Both the position numbers and the translations under genes were made by a program. The notes beneath the pieces are model-generated. The model was not told the DNA's origin. It made no database searches and saw nothing but the letters and a program-made list of their open reading frames with translations. A DNA stretch of 49,506 bases from Lysinibacillus telephonicus (GTDB taxonomy: Bacteria; Bacillota; Bacilli; Bacillales_A; Planococcaceae). This document shows, piece after piece, positions 42,381-49,506 of the stretch. The stretch spans positions 1-49,506 of the forward strand of contig NZ_RXNR01000029.1 in NCBI RefSeq assembly GCF_003966145.1. Reading direction: 5' to 3'. Positions within the stretch are counted from its first letter, which is position 1, and each line of letters starts with the position of its first letter.

Positions 42381-43145
42381 ATGGCCAGATTCAAAGGGAA
42401 AGTAGCAATTATTACAGGGGCAGGTTCGGGGATGGGGCGTGCAACTGCAATTGAATTTGCTAAAGATGGAGCTACTATCGTAATTGTAGATTTGAATGAA
42501 CAAGGGGCAAGGGAAACGGAAAAAATTGTTCAGGAGTATAACGTACCAACGAAAGTAATAATCGGCGATATTTCACAAAAAGAAGCTGTACAAAATATTA
42601 TCAACAGTACAGTTGAGGAATTCAAAACAATTGATATTTTAGCAAATATCGCTGGAATTCCAATGACCTTTACACCACTTGAAGAAGTAGAAGAGGAATT
42701 TTGGGATAAACAAATGGCGATTAATGTGAAATCTGCATTTTTATTAGCTAAATATGCACTACCTTACTTGAAAAACAATGATAGTAAGGGAAGTATCGTA
42801 AATATTGCATCAATCGCATCGGTTCGGCCTCGACCTGGAATAACAGCTTACTGTGCTGCAAAAGGAGCTCTTGTTCAATTATCTCGTTCTTTAGCCTTAG
42901 AGGTTGCTCATACTGGAGTACGTGTAAATGTAATAAACCCTGGTCCAGCTGAAACACCTATGCTTGAAAAATTCTATGGCAATATGGATCCTGTAGAAGG
43001 ACGGAAGCTATATGAGGATTCTGTTCCAATTGGGAGACTTTGTCAACCAGAAGATATCGCAAAAATGGTCGCGTATTTAAGCTCGGATGACGCATCCTTC
43101 ATTACAGGAGCAGTATATAACGTTGACGGTGGAAGAGGTTTATAA
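42381..43145 (+). CDS. SDR-family oxidoreductase
   Basis: 254 aa classical short-chain dehydrogenase. The cofactor motif is TGAGSGMGRATAIEFA; D36-type acidic residue in IVIVDLNEQG favours NAD(H). NIAGIPMTF and the catalytic Ser/Tyr157/Lys161 (ASIASVRPRPGITAYCAAKG) are intact. INPGPAETPML and GAVYNVDGGRG end the family pattern. A sugar or sugar-alcohol dehydrogenase role fits the operon, possibly making the lactone or ketose that feeds the pathway; the substrate is unknown. Confidence 0.88.
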   Translation: MARFKGKVAIITGAGSGMGRATAIEFAKDGATIVIVDLNEQGARETEKIVQEYNVPTKVIIGDISQKEAVQNIINSTVEEFKTIDILANIAGIPMTFTPLEEVEEEFWDKQMAINVKSAFLLAKYALPYLKNNDSKGSIVNIASIASVRPRPGITAYCAAKGALVQLSRSLALEVAHTGVRVNVINPGPAETPMLEKFYGNMDPVEGRKLYEDSVPIGRLCQPEDIAKMVAYLSSDDASFITGAVYNVDGGRGL

Positions 43146-43168
43146 CATCTTATTAAAGGGGAAGCAGT

Positions 43169-44227
43169 ATGAGAAAAATTGATATCGCAGTAATTCCAGG
43201 GGATGGCATTGGAAGAGAAGTAGTTCCAGAAAGTTTAAGAATTTTAGATTTATTAAGCGAAATCCATGGTGGATTTAAATTTGAAAAGAAACTATATCCA
43301 TATAGCTGCGATTATTACGAAGAACATGGCAAGATGATGCCAGATGACGGCTTTCAGCAGCTAAGTCAACATGATGCTATTTTTTTAGGAGCGATTGGTG
43401 ATCCGAAACGAGTTCCTGATCATATCGCGTTATGGCAAACGGTTATTGGCTTAAGAAGAGAATTTCAACAGGTTATTAATTTGCGGCCAGTAAAAAGTTT
43501 AAAAGGCATCACCTCTCCTCTAAGAGGAGATAAAAATTTTGACTTTATCGTTGTTCGGGAAAATAGTGAAGGTGAATACAGTCAAGTCGGTGGCACAATA
43601 CATCAGGATAATGATGAAATAGCTATCCAAACAAATGTATTTACACGGAAAGCGACAGAAGGTGTAATAGATTTTGCATTTCAATTAGCAAATGACCGTA
43701 ATCATAAACTGACAAGTGCAACTAAATCGAATGGTTTATATCATAGTATGCCTTTTTGGAATAGAGTTTTTACAGAAACTGAAGCTAAATATGAGGATAT
43801 TGAAACAGAGCTTATACACATTGATGCTTTAAGTGCATTTTTTGTAACGAAGCCAGAATCGTTTGACGTGATTGTTGCGAGTAATTTGTTTGGTGATATC
43901 TTATCAGATTTAGGTGGAGCAATTATGGGAAGCATCGGTATTGCACCCTCCGCCAATATTAATCTAAATGGAAAATACCCTTCTATGTTTGAACCGGTTC
44001 ATGGCTCTGCTCCTGATATTTATGGGAAAAATATCGCGAATCCTATCGGTCAATTATGGACTGCGAAATTAATGTTAGAACATTTTGGGTATGAAGAAAT
44101 TGGAAACCTATTACTAAATACTATAGAAGAATTATTAGTTGATAATGTTAAAACACCAGATTTAGGTGGTAATTATGGAACAACAGAGTTTATTGATGCA
44201 TTATTTGAAAAATTAAAAAAACAATAA
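43169..44227 (+). CDS. tartrate/D-malate dehydrogenase-like enzyme (isocitrate dehydrogenase family)
   Basis: 352 aa, RBS AGGGGAAG. The beta-decarboxylating dehydrogenase family is shown by IAVIPGDGIGREVVPESL, FLGAIGDPKRVPDHIALW, INLRPVKSLKG, VVRENSEGEYSQVGG, VIVASNLFGDILSDLGGAIMGSIG and MFEPVHGSAPDIYGKNIANP. The LW-Q-R pattern after VPDH is typical of tartrate/D-malate dehydrogenases (TtuC, DmlA) rather than LeuB or Icd. It oxidatively decarboxylates a 2-hydroxyacid with NAD and Mn/Mg. In this operon a tetronate or malate-like substrate is plausible. Confidence 0.85.
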   Translation: MRKIDIAVIPGDGIGREVVPESLRILDLLSEIHGGFKFEKKLYPYSCDYYEEHGKMMPDDGFQQLSQHDAIFLGAIGDPKRVPDHIALWQTVIGLRREFQQVINLRPVKSLKGITSPLRGDKNFDFIVVRENSEGEYSQVGGTIHQDNDEIAIQTNVFTRKATEGVIDFAFQLANDRNHKLTSATKSNGLYHSMPFWNRVFTETEAKYEDIETELIHIDALSAFFVTKPESFDVIVASNLFGDILSDLGGAIMGSIGIAPSANINLNGKYPSMFEPVHGSAPDIYGKNIANPIGQLWTAKLMLEHFGYEEIGNLLLNTIEELLVDNVKTPDLGGNYGTTEFIDALFEKLKKQ

Positions 44228-44229
44228 TG

Positions 44230-44350
44230 TTGATATAAATTTTTTGAAAAGAGTATAATTGTTGCAAGGAGAAATAGCCTGCTGCCAAGAAGGGAATCAA
44301 ACCTTCCTGTAAGTGGGCTTTCATTATTTATAATATGGGAGAAATGATAC
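44230..44350 (+). promoter_or_regulatory. internal promoter and structured leader of the 2-hydroxyacid dehydrogenase gene
   Basis: TTGATA (44230-44235), 18 bases, TATAAT (44254-44259). The ~85-base leader contains AGAAGG...CCTTCCT (near 44288-44311) nested between GCCTGC and GTGGGC, so it folds into a hairpin before the RBS GGGAG. It matches no riboswitch I know. Confidence 0.5.
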
Positions 44351-45328
44351 ATGAAAATTTTAATAACACGTAAAATTGAAACAGAGGTAATGGAAATAAT
44401 TCCGGAAAGTTTTGATGTTGTAATGTGGGAGCAAGAAAATAGTGTAATGCCGCGAGATTTATTATTAAAAGAAGCCGCAGATGCCGATGCAATTTTTACA
44501 AACGTGACAGATCGAATTGATGAAGAGCTTTTTTCTTGTGCAAAAAACTTGAAGGTTGTTAGTACAATGGGAGTTGGATTTGACAACATCGATATAAAAG
44601 CAGCGACGAAAAGAAACATTCCTGTAGGACATACACCAGATGTACTATCAGAAGCGGTAGCAGAGCTTGCGCTAACTTTAATGTTTGCATGTGCTCGAAG
44701 GGTTGTCGAATCTATGAATTTTATAAAGGCTGATGAGTGGAAAAGCTGGGGTCCATATTTATTTGCAGGGCAAAAAATTTCTGGTGCAAAATTAGGAATA
44801 ATTGGTATGGGTCGAATTGGCAAAGAATTAGCTAAAATGGCTCGAGGTTTAAATATGGACGTTTCCTACTTTAACCGAAACCGAGTTCTTGATACGGAGG
44901 AAACATTGCAAGTCCAATATAAGGATTTAGAAACTCTTTTAAAAGATAGCGATTACGTTGTAATGTTAGCTCCAGCTACAAAGGAAACCTACCATATGTT
45001 GAAATATGAACAGTTTGCGCTAATGAAGCCAACAAGTATTTTCGTCAATGCCTCCCGTGGTACAACAATAGATGAAAATGATTTGTACAAAATTTTAAAG
45101 GAAAAGAAAATTTTCGCTGCTGGTCTAGATGTTTTTGAAAAAGAACCTATTAATCAAAGTCATCCACTTCTGACATTAGATAATGTAATCGCTGTACCGC
45201 ATATTGGAAGCGCAAACGTTGAAACGAGAGATAAAATGGTAGAAATAACATTGAGAAATATATTAAACGGACTTAGTGGGGAACAGCTGCTTTATACAGT
45301 AAATCCAGAAGTTTTCGTGAAAAATTAA
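44351..45328 (+). CDS. D-2-hydroxyacid dehydrogenase (glyoxylate/hydroxypyruvate reductase-like)
   Basis: 325 aa. Dinucleotide-binding motif GIIGMGRIGKELAKMARGLNMDVSYFNR; catalytic Arg in NASRGTTIDENDL, Glu in FEKEPINQSHPLL and His in VPHIGSANVETRDKM are complete. VVSTMGVGFDNIDIKAATKRNIPVGHTPDVLSEAVAELAL is typical of GyaR/GhrB-like glycerate dehydrogenases. It probably reduces or oxidises a two- to four-carbon hydroxyacid produced by the pathway. It has its own promoter but may also be read through from upstream. Confidence 0.88.
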   Translation: MKILITRKIETEVMEIIPESFDVVMWEQENSVMPRDLLLKEAADADAIFTNVTDRIDEELFSCAKNLKVVSTMGVGFDNIDIKAATKRNIPVGHTPDVLSEAVAELALTLMFACARRVVESMNFIKADEWKSWGPYLFAGQKISGAKLGIIGMGRIGKELAKMARGLNMDVSYFNRNRVLDTEETLQVQYKDLETLLKDSDYVVMLAPATKETYHMLKYEQFALMKPTSIFVNASRGTTIDENDLYKILKEKKIFAAGLDVFEKEPINQSHPLLTLDNVIAVPHIGSANVETRDKMVEITLRNILNGLSGEQLLYTVNPEVFVKN

Positions 45329-45352
45329 TAAAATATATTTTTATTTTTGAAG

Positions 45353-45381
45353 TTTACAAATTTCATATCAAGGAGTACAAT
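45353..45381 (+). promoter_or_regulatory. sigma-A-like promoter of the ktr riboswitch transcript
   Basis: TTTACA (45353-45358), 17 bases, TACAAT (45376-45381), just before the riboswitch. Confidence 0.6.
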
Positions 45382-45399
45382 ATCCCAGTAAATAAATAA

Positions 45400-45540
45400 C
45401 ACAGGCCAAATCTCATTAATTTGAGAACGGAGGACCCACTTTTTTTGGGGTTAATTCTGTAGTTACAGAAGGGATGTAAGACTCTTTCGCCATCCTACCC
45501 GTCAGCTAACTTCGTCGGCTAAAGCGGAGGAGGTCATATG
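45400..45540 (+). ncRNA. c-di-AMP riboswitch (ydaO/yuaA type)
   Basis: Recognised from the conserved segments GGAGGACCCA, TGGGGTTAATTC, ACTCTTTCGCC and CCCGTCAGCTAACTTCGTCGGC in the right order, followed by a terminator and ktr genes. In Bacillus this riboswitch turns off potassium-uptake genes when c-di-AMP is high, so it links K+ uptake to second-messenger level. Confidence 0.92.
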
Positions 45541-45542
45541 TT

Positions 45543-45602
45543 AGACCGCCTTGATTAAACGGTATTTAATTCAAATACCGTTTAATTAAATCGGTCTTTT
45601 TA
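45543..45602 (+). terminator. riboswitch expression-platform terminator
   Basis: ATTAAACGGTATTT (45554-45567) pairs perfectly with AAATACCGTTTAAT (45573-45586), within AGACCG (45543-45548)/CGGTCT (45592-45597), then TTTTTA. Confidence 0.9.
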
Positions 45603-45672
45603 TATTTCTAAAAAATTGATGAATACTACTTAATAAAAACTAAATATTATATTTCGGCATTAAGGAGAAAAT

Positions 45673-47010
45673 ATGAAAAAATTTAAAGATAGCCTTGATC
45701 CTGCAAAATTGCTTGTACTAGGCTTTGCTTCTTTAATTTTAGTTGGAGCTTTTTTATTGAGCATGCCTATTGCAACGGAAAATTATACTACATTGCCATT
45801 TTTGGATGCATTATTTACAGCAACTTCAGCTGTTTGTGTTACAGGTCTTGTTGTTGTGGATACTGGAAATACTTTTTCCTTTTTCGGTGAAGTTGTCATT
45901 TTAATACTAATTCAAATTGGTGGATTAGGGTTTATGACGCTTGCTACATTTTTGTTTGCCCTTTTAGGAAAAAGAATTAGTTTTAAAGAGCAGCTATTAT
46001 TAAAAGAAGCCTACAATGCCGCTTCTCCAGGAGGAATGATTCGATTAGCTAAAAGAATATTAATTTTTACTGCCATAACGGAGACGATTGGCGGAATTAT
46101 TTTAGCGATTCGATTTTCATTTGAAATGCCAATTGCTCAAGCCATTTTTTTCGGCTTTTTCCATTCAATTTCAGTATTTAATAATGCCGGATTTGATTTA
46201 ATGGGAGATTACAGTAGTCTTGTTGATTATGTGGATGATCCAACTGTCGTGTTGACAGTATGCTCCTTAATTATCATAGGTGGACTCGGGTTTCTTGTAA
46301 TCAACGAACTTTATGACTATCGACACACACGCGTTCTTTCTTTACATTCAAAGGTTGTATTAAGTATGTCAATTATTCTAACAGTTAGTGCTGTCGTTTT
46401 AGTTTTCATATTTGAATATGGCAATGCTAATACCTTAGGTTCTTTATCGCCAATGGGAAAGGTGTTGGGCGCATTGTTTCATGGTGTAACACCTAGAACA
46501 GCAGGCGCGAACACATTACCTATTGCAGATTTAACTCATGCTACATTATTTTTAACAATTTTTCTTATGTTTATCGGTGGAGGTTCTGGGTCAACAGCCG
46601 GTGGTATAAAAGTTTCTACATTTGCTGTTTTAGTCACAACAGTAAAATCACAACTTAGTGGAAAAGAAGATGTTGTTATTTTTAAACGTCGAATCGAAAT
46701 TGAAACAGTATTAAAGGCATTTACTGTTGCAATGAGCGGTCTTTTCATTGTTGTCGTCGTTACATTTTTACTTAGTATTACGGATAGAGGCCACGCCTTT
46801 ATTATGTATTTGTTTGAGGCAACCTCTGCTTTTGGGACTGTAGGACTTTCGATGGGGTTAACTCCAGAGCTTTCACCTATTGGACGAATCCTTATTATTA
46901 TAACGATGTTTATTGGAAGGTTAGGTCCATTAACACTAGGGTTTGCTATTACGAAGAGACGAAAACAAGAAGCTTACCGTCATCCTAAAGGGAAAATTAT
47001 GATTGGTTAA
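45673..47010 (+). CDS. ktrB: Ktr potassium uptake channel subunit (KtrB/KtrD)
   Basis: 445 aa with four M1-P-M2 repeats. The P-loops are FTATSAVCVTGLVV, FNNAGFDLMGD, GVTPRTAGANT and TSAFGTVGLSMGLTP, each with the filter glycine; GGGSGSTAGGIKVSTF is also typical. It is the membrane pore for Na+-dependent K+ uptake, gated by the cytoplasmic KtrA/C ring encoded next, which it overlaps or abuts (47010 stop, 47036 start). The c-di-AMP riboswitch upstream controls expression. Whether it is KtrB or KtrD cannot be told without phylogeny; the pairing with a KtrA-like gene favours KtrB. Confidence 0.92.
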   Translation: MKKFKDSLDPAKLLVLGFASLILVGAFLLSMPIATENYTTLPFLDALFTATSAVCVTGLVVVDTGNTFSFFGEVVILILIQIGGLGFMTLATFLFALLGKRISFKEQLLLKEAYNAASPGGMIRLAKRILIFTAITETIGGIILAIRFSFEMPIAQAIFFGFFHSISVFNNAGFDLMGDYSSLVDYVDDPTVVLTVCSLIIIGGLGFLVINELYDYRHTRVLSLHSKVVLSMSIILTVSAVVLVFIFEYGNANTLGSLSPMGKVLGALFHGVTPRTAGANTLPIADLTHATLFLTIFLMFIGGGSGSTAGGIKVSTFAVLVTTVKSQLSGKEDVVIFKRRIEIETVLKAFTVAMSGLFIVVVVTFLLSITDRGHAFIMYLFEATSAFGTVGLSMGLTPELSPIGRILIIITMFIGRLGPLTLGFAITKRRKQEAYRHPKGKIMIG

Positions 47011-47035
47011 GTACTTTAGCGGGGAGAAGATAGAG

Positions 47036-47692
47036 ATGGCAAAAAAACAATATGCTGTTATTGGTCTAGGAAGGTTTGGAACTAGTATAGCTAGAAGATT
47101 ACATGAAGCAGGTCAAGAGGTATTGGGAATTGATATAGACGAAGAAAGTGTTGAAAATGCTGAGCCCTTTGTGACACATGCAGTAGTAGCAGATTCTACC
47201 GAAGAGAAAGCCATCACTTCTTTAGGAATTGACAATTTTGATTGTGTAATTGTCGCGATTGGCGATGATATCCAATCCAGCATTTTAACAGCTATGTTAT
47301 TAAAAAATCTTGGTATAAAAAAAATAATTGCAAAGGCAATTGGTAAACGGCATGGCCAGGTTTTAGAAGCAATCGGTATCCACTGGATTATATATCCTGA
47401 AAGAGATATGGGAGAACGGGTAGCCAATCAGCTACTTTCACCAAATATGCTTAACTATATTGAACTCTCAAAAGATTATAATATAGAAGAAATTATTCTG
47501 CCGCCGAAAATGGAGGGAAAAAACCTTAGGGAACTTAATATTCGTGCCAAATTTAACGTTAGTGTCATTGCAATTTTAAGAAATGGAGAAATTATTATTT
47601 CACCCTCACCAGAAGAGCTGCTGCAAAAAGATGATATTTTAGTAACGATTGGAAATAGAAATGATTTAGCTAAATTCTCAAGAATAGAATAA
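47036..47692 (+). CDS. ktrA: Ktr regulatory RCK subunit (KtrA/KtrC)
   Basis: 218 aa from ATG 47036 with RBS GGGGAG; the frame extends up to 47003 without one. The RCK-N domain has QYAVIGLGRFGTSIARRLHEAG (nucleotide-binding glycines) and acidic end EVLGIDIDEESV. The RCK-C domain (from ~residue 135) contains ELNIRAKFNVSVIAILRNGEII and DDILVTIGNRNDL. It forms an octameric ring that opens KtrB with ATP, and c-di-AMP binds the RCK-C domain in relatives, so control is likely double: at RNA and at protein level. Confidence 0.92.
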   Translation: MAKKQYAVIGLGRFGTSIARRLHEAGQEVLGIDIDEESVENAEPFVTHAVVADSTEEKAITSLGIDNFDCVIVAIGDDIQSSILTAMLLKNLGIKKIIAKAIGKRHGQVLEAIGIHWIIYPERDMGERVANQLLSPNMLNYIELSKDYNIEEIILPPKMEGKNLRELNIRAKFNVSVIAILRNGEIIISPSPEELLQKDDILVTIGNRNDLAKFSRIE

Positions 47693-47792
47693 TGGAAAAA
47701 TTTAAAAGCATCCTAAAGGGCATTCAGGGAAGCACTCTATCTTTCTGAGCTGTGGTGTTAACATGACTGTAAAAAGAGAGAGGCTTTTAGAC

Positions 47793-47850
47793 ATAGAGAG
47801 AGGCTGTTCAGTAAATTTACTTTCTGAATGGCCTCTCTATTTATATTTTG
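47793..47850. terminator. terminator after ktrA
   Basis: ATAGAGAGAGGC-TG-TTCAG pairs imperfectly with CTGAA-TG-GCCTCTCTAT (47824-47840), followed by TTATATTTT. A partial copy of the left arm (AGAGAGAGGCTTTT) lies just upstream at 47774. Confidence 0.65.
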
Positions 47851-47919
47851 CCAGCTTTCAAAAGAAAGCTGATTTTTTGTTCAAGAGGATGGAACTTCTT
47901 GAAGAAATATAATGGCTAA

Positions 47920-48189
47920 TTAAAAGAAGAAATTGCGTAATTTTATGGCTTTGGAGAAGAATGCAGCATCCCTTCCCATTTTGCTATTAGGGTTCATATA
48001 TGGTTTCAAGCAATTTTGAAATAGTTGGTCACAATATGCTGATGGGCCATAAGTTAAATAACATTCATCATGCATTTTGCAACATGAATCAACGGGGTTG
48101 ATGGGTTCACCAGGACCAGTACACCATGGTCCACAATATCGATACCCAGGATAACATAAGCCTAGTCTGCGACGTCTATTTCTTTTCAT
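47920..48189 (-). CDS. small phospholipase-A2-like protein
   Basis: 89 aa, RBS AGAGGGAG. After KRNRRRR it reads LCYPGYRYCGPWCTGPG, a calcium-loop-like pattern, then NPVDSCCKMHDECYLTYG, which holds the PLA2 active-site pair H40-D41 in CCxxHDxCY, and CDQLFQNCLKPYMNPN. The family is known from venoms, fungi, some prokaryotes and parvovirus capsids. There is no signal peptide. Small proteins of this kind occur in spore formers; a sigma-K-like -10 (CATACTATA, 48226-48234 on the minus strand) suggests spore expression. Catalytic activity has not been shown and should not be assumed. Confidence 0.7.
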   Translation of the reverse strand: MKRNRRRRLGLCYPGYRYCGPWCTGPGEPINPVDSCCKMHDECYLTYGPSAYCDQLFQNCLKPYMNPNSKMGRDAAFFSKAIKLRNFFF

Positions 48190-48558
48190 TTTCTCCCTCT
48201 TTTCTTATATACACTAGATACTATATAGTATGAAGTTTTAGTTATTTGGAAAAGGCTTATATAATAAGAGGATTCATGTGTAATAAAAAAAGTAGATAGA
48301 GATTAAATTAATATTTTAAGCTTAAGAATCTTTTAAAAAGACAATAGGAAGGCGAAAATTGGATAATTAATATAAAAATATGTTGTTATAGTATATTATA
48401 ATGCGAGAGAAACTGTACAATATGTAAATATAATAAATGTAAATTTTATAATAGAAATAAAATAGTTGAATGAACGTATTATAAAATCTTCTACTAGAAT
48501 TATGGTTGTTTAAATTATAAATGGAATACGATGTGGGGTTAAAGTTTCGAAGAGTTAA
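48190..48558. other. AT-rich non-coding stretch
   Basis: Apart from the possible sporulation-type -10 at 48226-48234 (minus strand), no gene, hairpin or RNA was recognised. Confidence 0.5.
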
Positions 48559-48807
48559 TTATCTGCCAAGCGTCTTTCTTAGTTGCCTTACTTCTTTTGT
48601 TAAATTATCAATTTGCTTTTGCAAATTTTTTAATTCATTTTTTAGTTCCGTACTTTGTCTTTCAATAGCAATATCTTCTTCTTCTATTGCTAGAGCTTCA
48701 GCAATAGTTGATAATCCTTCACCAAGTGTAGCAAATGCACCTGCAATCAGGGCAAGTTTAGCTGAGTTCATTTCATTATTTAACAATCGATTGTTTTTGC
48801 TTTCCAA
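48559..48807 (-). CDS. small coiled-coil protein, TTG start
   Basis: 82 aa from TTG 48807, eight bases after GGAGG; the longer frame (to 48840) would place this RBS inside the gene. A small-residue stretch (MNSAKLALIAGAFATLGEGLSTIAEALAIEEEDIAIE) is followed by a clear heptad-patterned coiled coil (TELKNELKNLQKQIDNLTKEVRQLRKTL). No family is recognised; it may self-assemble, perhaps as a coat-type scaffold, but this is inference. Confidence 0.55.
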   Translation of the reverse strand: MESKNNRLLNNEMNSAKLALIAGAFATLGEGLSTIAEALAIEEEDIAIERQSTELKNELKNLQKQIDNLTKEVRQLRKTLGR

Positions 48808-49149
48808 AGTTGTAACCTCCAGATTGTTAACATCAATCAATTATATGTTTAATAGGAGGAATCGGTTAAAATTTTAATATCCGCCAATTTACATATTTAT
48901 CCTTTGATCTATTGCAATTTAAGCAAAGCTATATAGGGGAGTCAAGGAAGACTCGAATGGAAGCTGTCTTCATAAATGGATGAAACGAGGCTAGCATCAA
49001 TAAGTGTAGTGGTATATACAATGTAAATATGAAATATTTTGAACAGCATTAGCGCCTTTTATTAAGGCGTTTTTTTTCTTTGTTTTCCACTTTTGTACAA
49101 TCCACTTTTAAAAAAATGCATAAGTTATGTTAATTAAGGAGGTGATAGT
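48808..49149. other. non-coding stretch with terminator-like hairpin
   Basis: CGCCTT (49053-49058)/AAGGCG (49064-49069) followed by eight T forms a terminator. Upstream, GAGTC...GACTC (near 48940-48954) forms a hairpin. There is no ORF on the plus strand to terminate, so a short RNA of unknown promoter is possible. Confidence 0.4.
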
Positions 49150-49317
49150 ATGTCATACGAAAACGTAGGCGGAAGTTATGATAAAAAACGTGATAATAAC
49201 GTAGGAGGAGCTTTTGATCGAAAAGACAACAAAAACGATTTTGCGTTAATTGTTGTTTTGTTTATTTTATTAATTATCGTTGGTACAGCCTTCTTCAACA
49301 ATAAAGGCTATTATTAA
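49150..49317 (+). CDS. YjcZ-family small sporulation-type membrane protein
   Basis: 55 aa, RBS GGAGGTG. The C-terminal helix FALIVVLFILLIIVGTAFF is the near-invariant signature of YjcZ/YczM small proteins of Bacilli. The N-terminal half has a duplicated motif: ENVGGSYDKKRDN then NNVGGAFDRKDNKN. Functions of this family are unknown; members are associated with sporulation. Confidence 0.75.
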   Translation: MSYENVGGSYDKKRDNNVGGAFDRKDNKNDFALIVVLFILLIIVGTAFFNNKGYY

Positions 49318-49387
49318 TTACTAAATAGCTTTTATCAATGTTCACCCCCGAACAAGATTTAACTAAGAAAGGGACTGTCCAGAAGTA

Positions 49388-49506
49388 TGAACTGCTCCCC
49401 GTCAAGTAGACAGTATAAATAATAAAAAGATTTTAAGCGGCTTGAGCTCGGAATTCTAAAGGGCTTAAGCCGTTTAATTTTTTTGTGTAACGATAATGAT
49501 TATAAA
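49388..49506 (-). mobile_element. end of an IS3-family insertion sequence, truncated by the window
   Basis: From 49388 the sequence TGAACTGCTCCCCGTCAAG resembles IS3-family terminal inverted repeats (TGAACTGCACCCC-type), and the transposase C-terminus begins just inside it. The rest of the element lies right of the window. Confidence 0.65.
49433..49506 (-). CDS. IS3-family transposase (OrfB) C-terminus, partial
   Basis: Reading on the minus strand from 49504 gives YNHYRYTKKLNGLSPLEF then RAQAA and a stop at 49433. This matches the ending of IS3/IS150-type DDE transposases (RxxxKLxGLSPxEYR). Only ~24 codons are visible, so intactness cannot be judged. Confidence 0.7.
   Translation of the reverse strand, partial: YNHYRYTKKLNGLSPLEFRAQAA

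Noticed and set aside
44173-44823. 216-codon minus-strand frame across the tartrate-type and hydroxyacid dehydrogenase genes
   Set aside because: It covers two recognised genes and their promoter; serine/phenylalanine-rich shadow composition.

Overview
The window comes from a low-GC, spore-forming Bacillales bacterium, most likely Bacillaceae or Caryophanaceae (Lysinibacillus/Solibacillus-like). Signs of this are AT-rich DNA, strong AGGAGG-type ribosome sites, frequent TTG/GTG starts, U-tailed hairpin terminators, a c-di-AMP riboswitch in front of ktr potassium-uptake genes, a YjcZ-type small sporulation protein, and a manganese-oxidase (Mnx) cluster of the kind known from marine Bacillus spores. 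No rRNA, tRNA, CRISPR array or prophage was seen.

Layout. 1-3 kb: end of an upstream terminator, a MocR regulator divergent from a PaiB-like protein, a decayed acetyltransferase and a tiny membrane protein. 3-6 kb: a YkoN/YkoP/YkoQ-like group (glycosyltransferase, YkoP family, metallophosphoesterase). 6-14 kb: housekeeping and accessory genes (APC permease, LysE exporter, DHODH-like/membrane fusion, BtuF-like protein, AEC transporter, methyltransferase). 14-16 kb: topoisomerase III.

16-24.5 kb: an Mnx-like cluster. It holds a CopC-CopD copper protein with an apparent ATT start codon, two small MnxE/MnxF-like proteins, a giant six-cupredoxin oxidase MnxG, and two paralogous proteins of unknown function flanking mnxEFG. 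Most of the small or unknown proteins appear to carry copies of one small beta-barrel-like motif.

24.8-28 kb: aspartokinase, DoxX and two small hypotheticals. 28.3-45.3 kb: a large sugar-acid catabolic region. It contains a DUF1537 kinase plus PdxA2 pair (threonate/erythronate type), a TRAP transporter on the opposite strand, a DeoR regulator, and a ten-gene plus-strand run: DhaK, DhaL, TPI-like isomerase, AP-endonuclease-2-type TIM barrel, ApnO-like oxidoisomerase, RpiB-like isomerase, aldehyde dehydrogenase, SDR, tartrate/D-malate-type dehydrogenase and 2-hydroxyacid dehydrogenase. The first six match, family by family, the non-phosphorylative D-apionate pathway (ApnO, OiaC, LerK, LerI, DerI), which ends in D-erythrose 4-phosphate. 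A DeoR-family regulator, a perfect palindrome before dhaK and a cre-like site before the TRAP genes suggest substrate induction and catabolite control.

45.3-47.7 kb: c-di-AMP riboswitch, then KtrB and KtrA. 47.9-49.5 kb: a tiny phospholipase-A2-like protein, a coiled-coil protein, a YjcZ-like protein, and the end of an IS3-family insertion sequence running off the window. All functional assignments are from reading sequence motifs; no database search was run.
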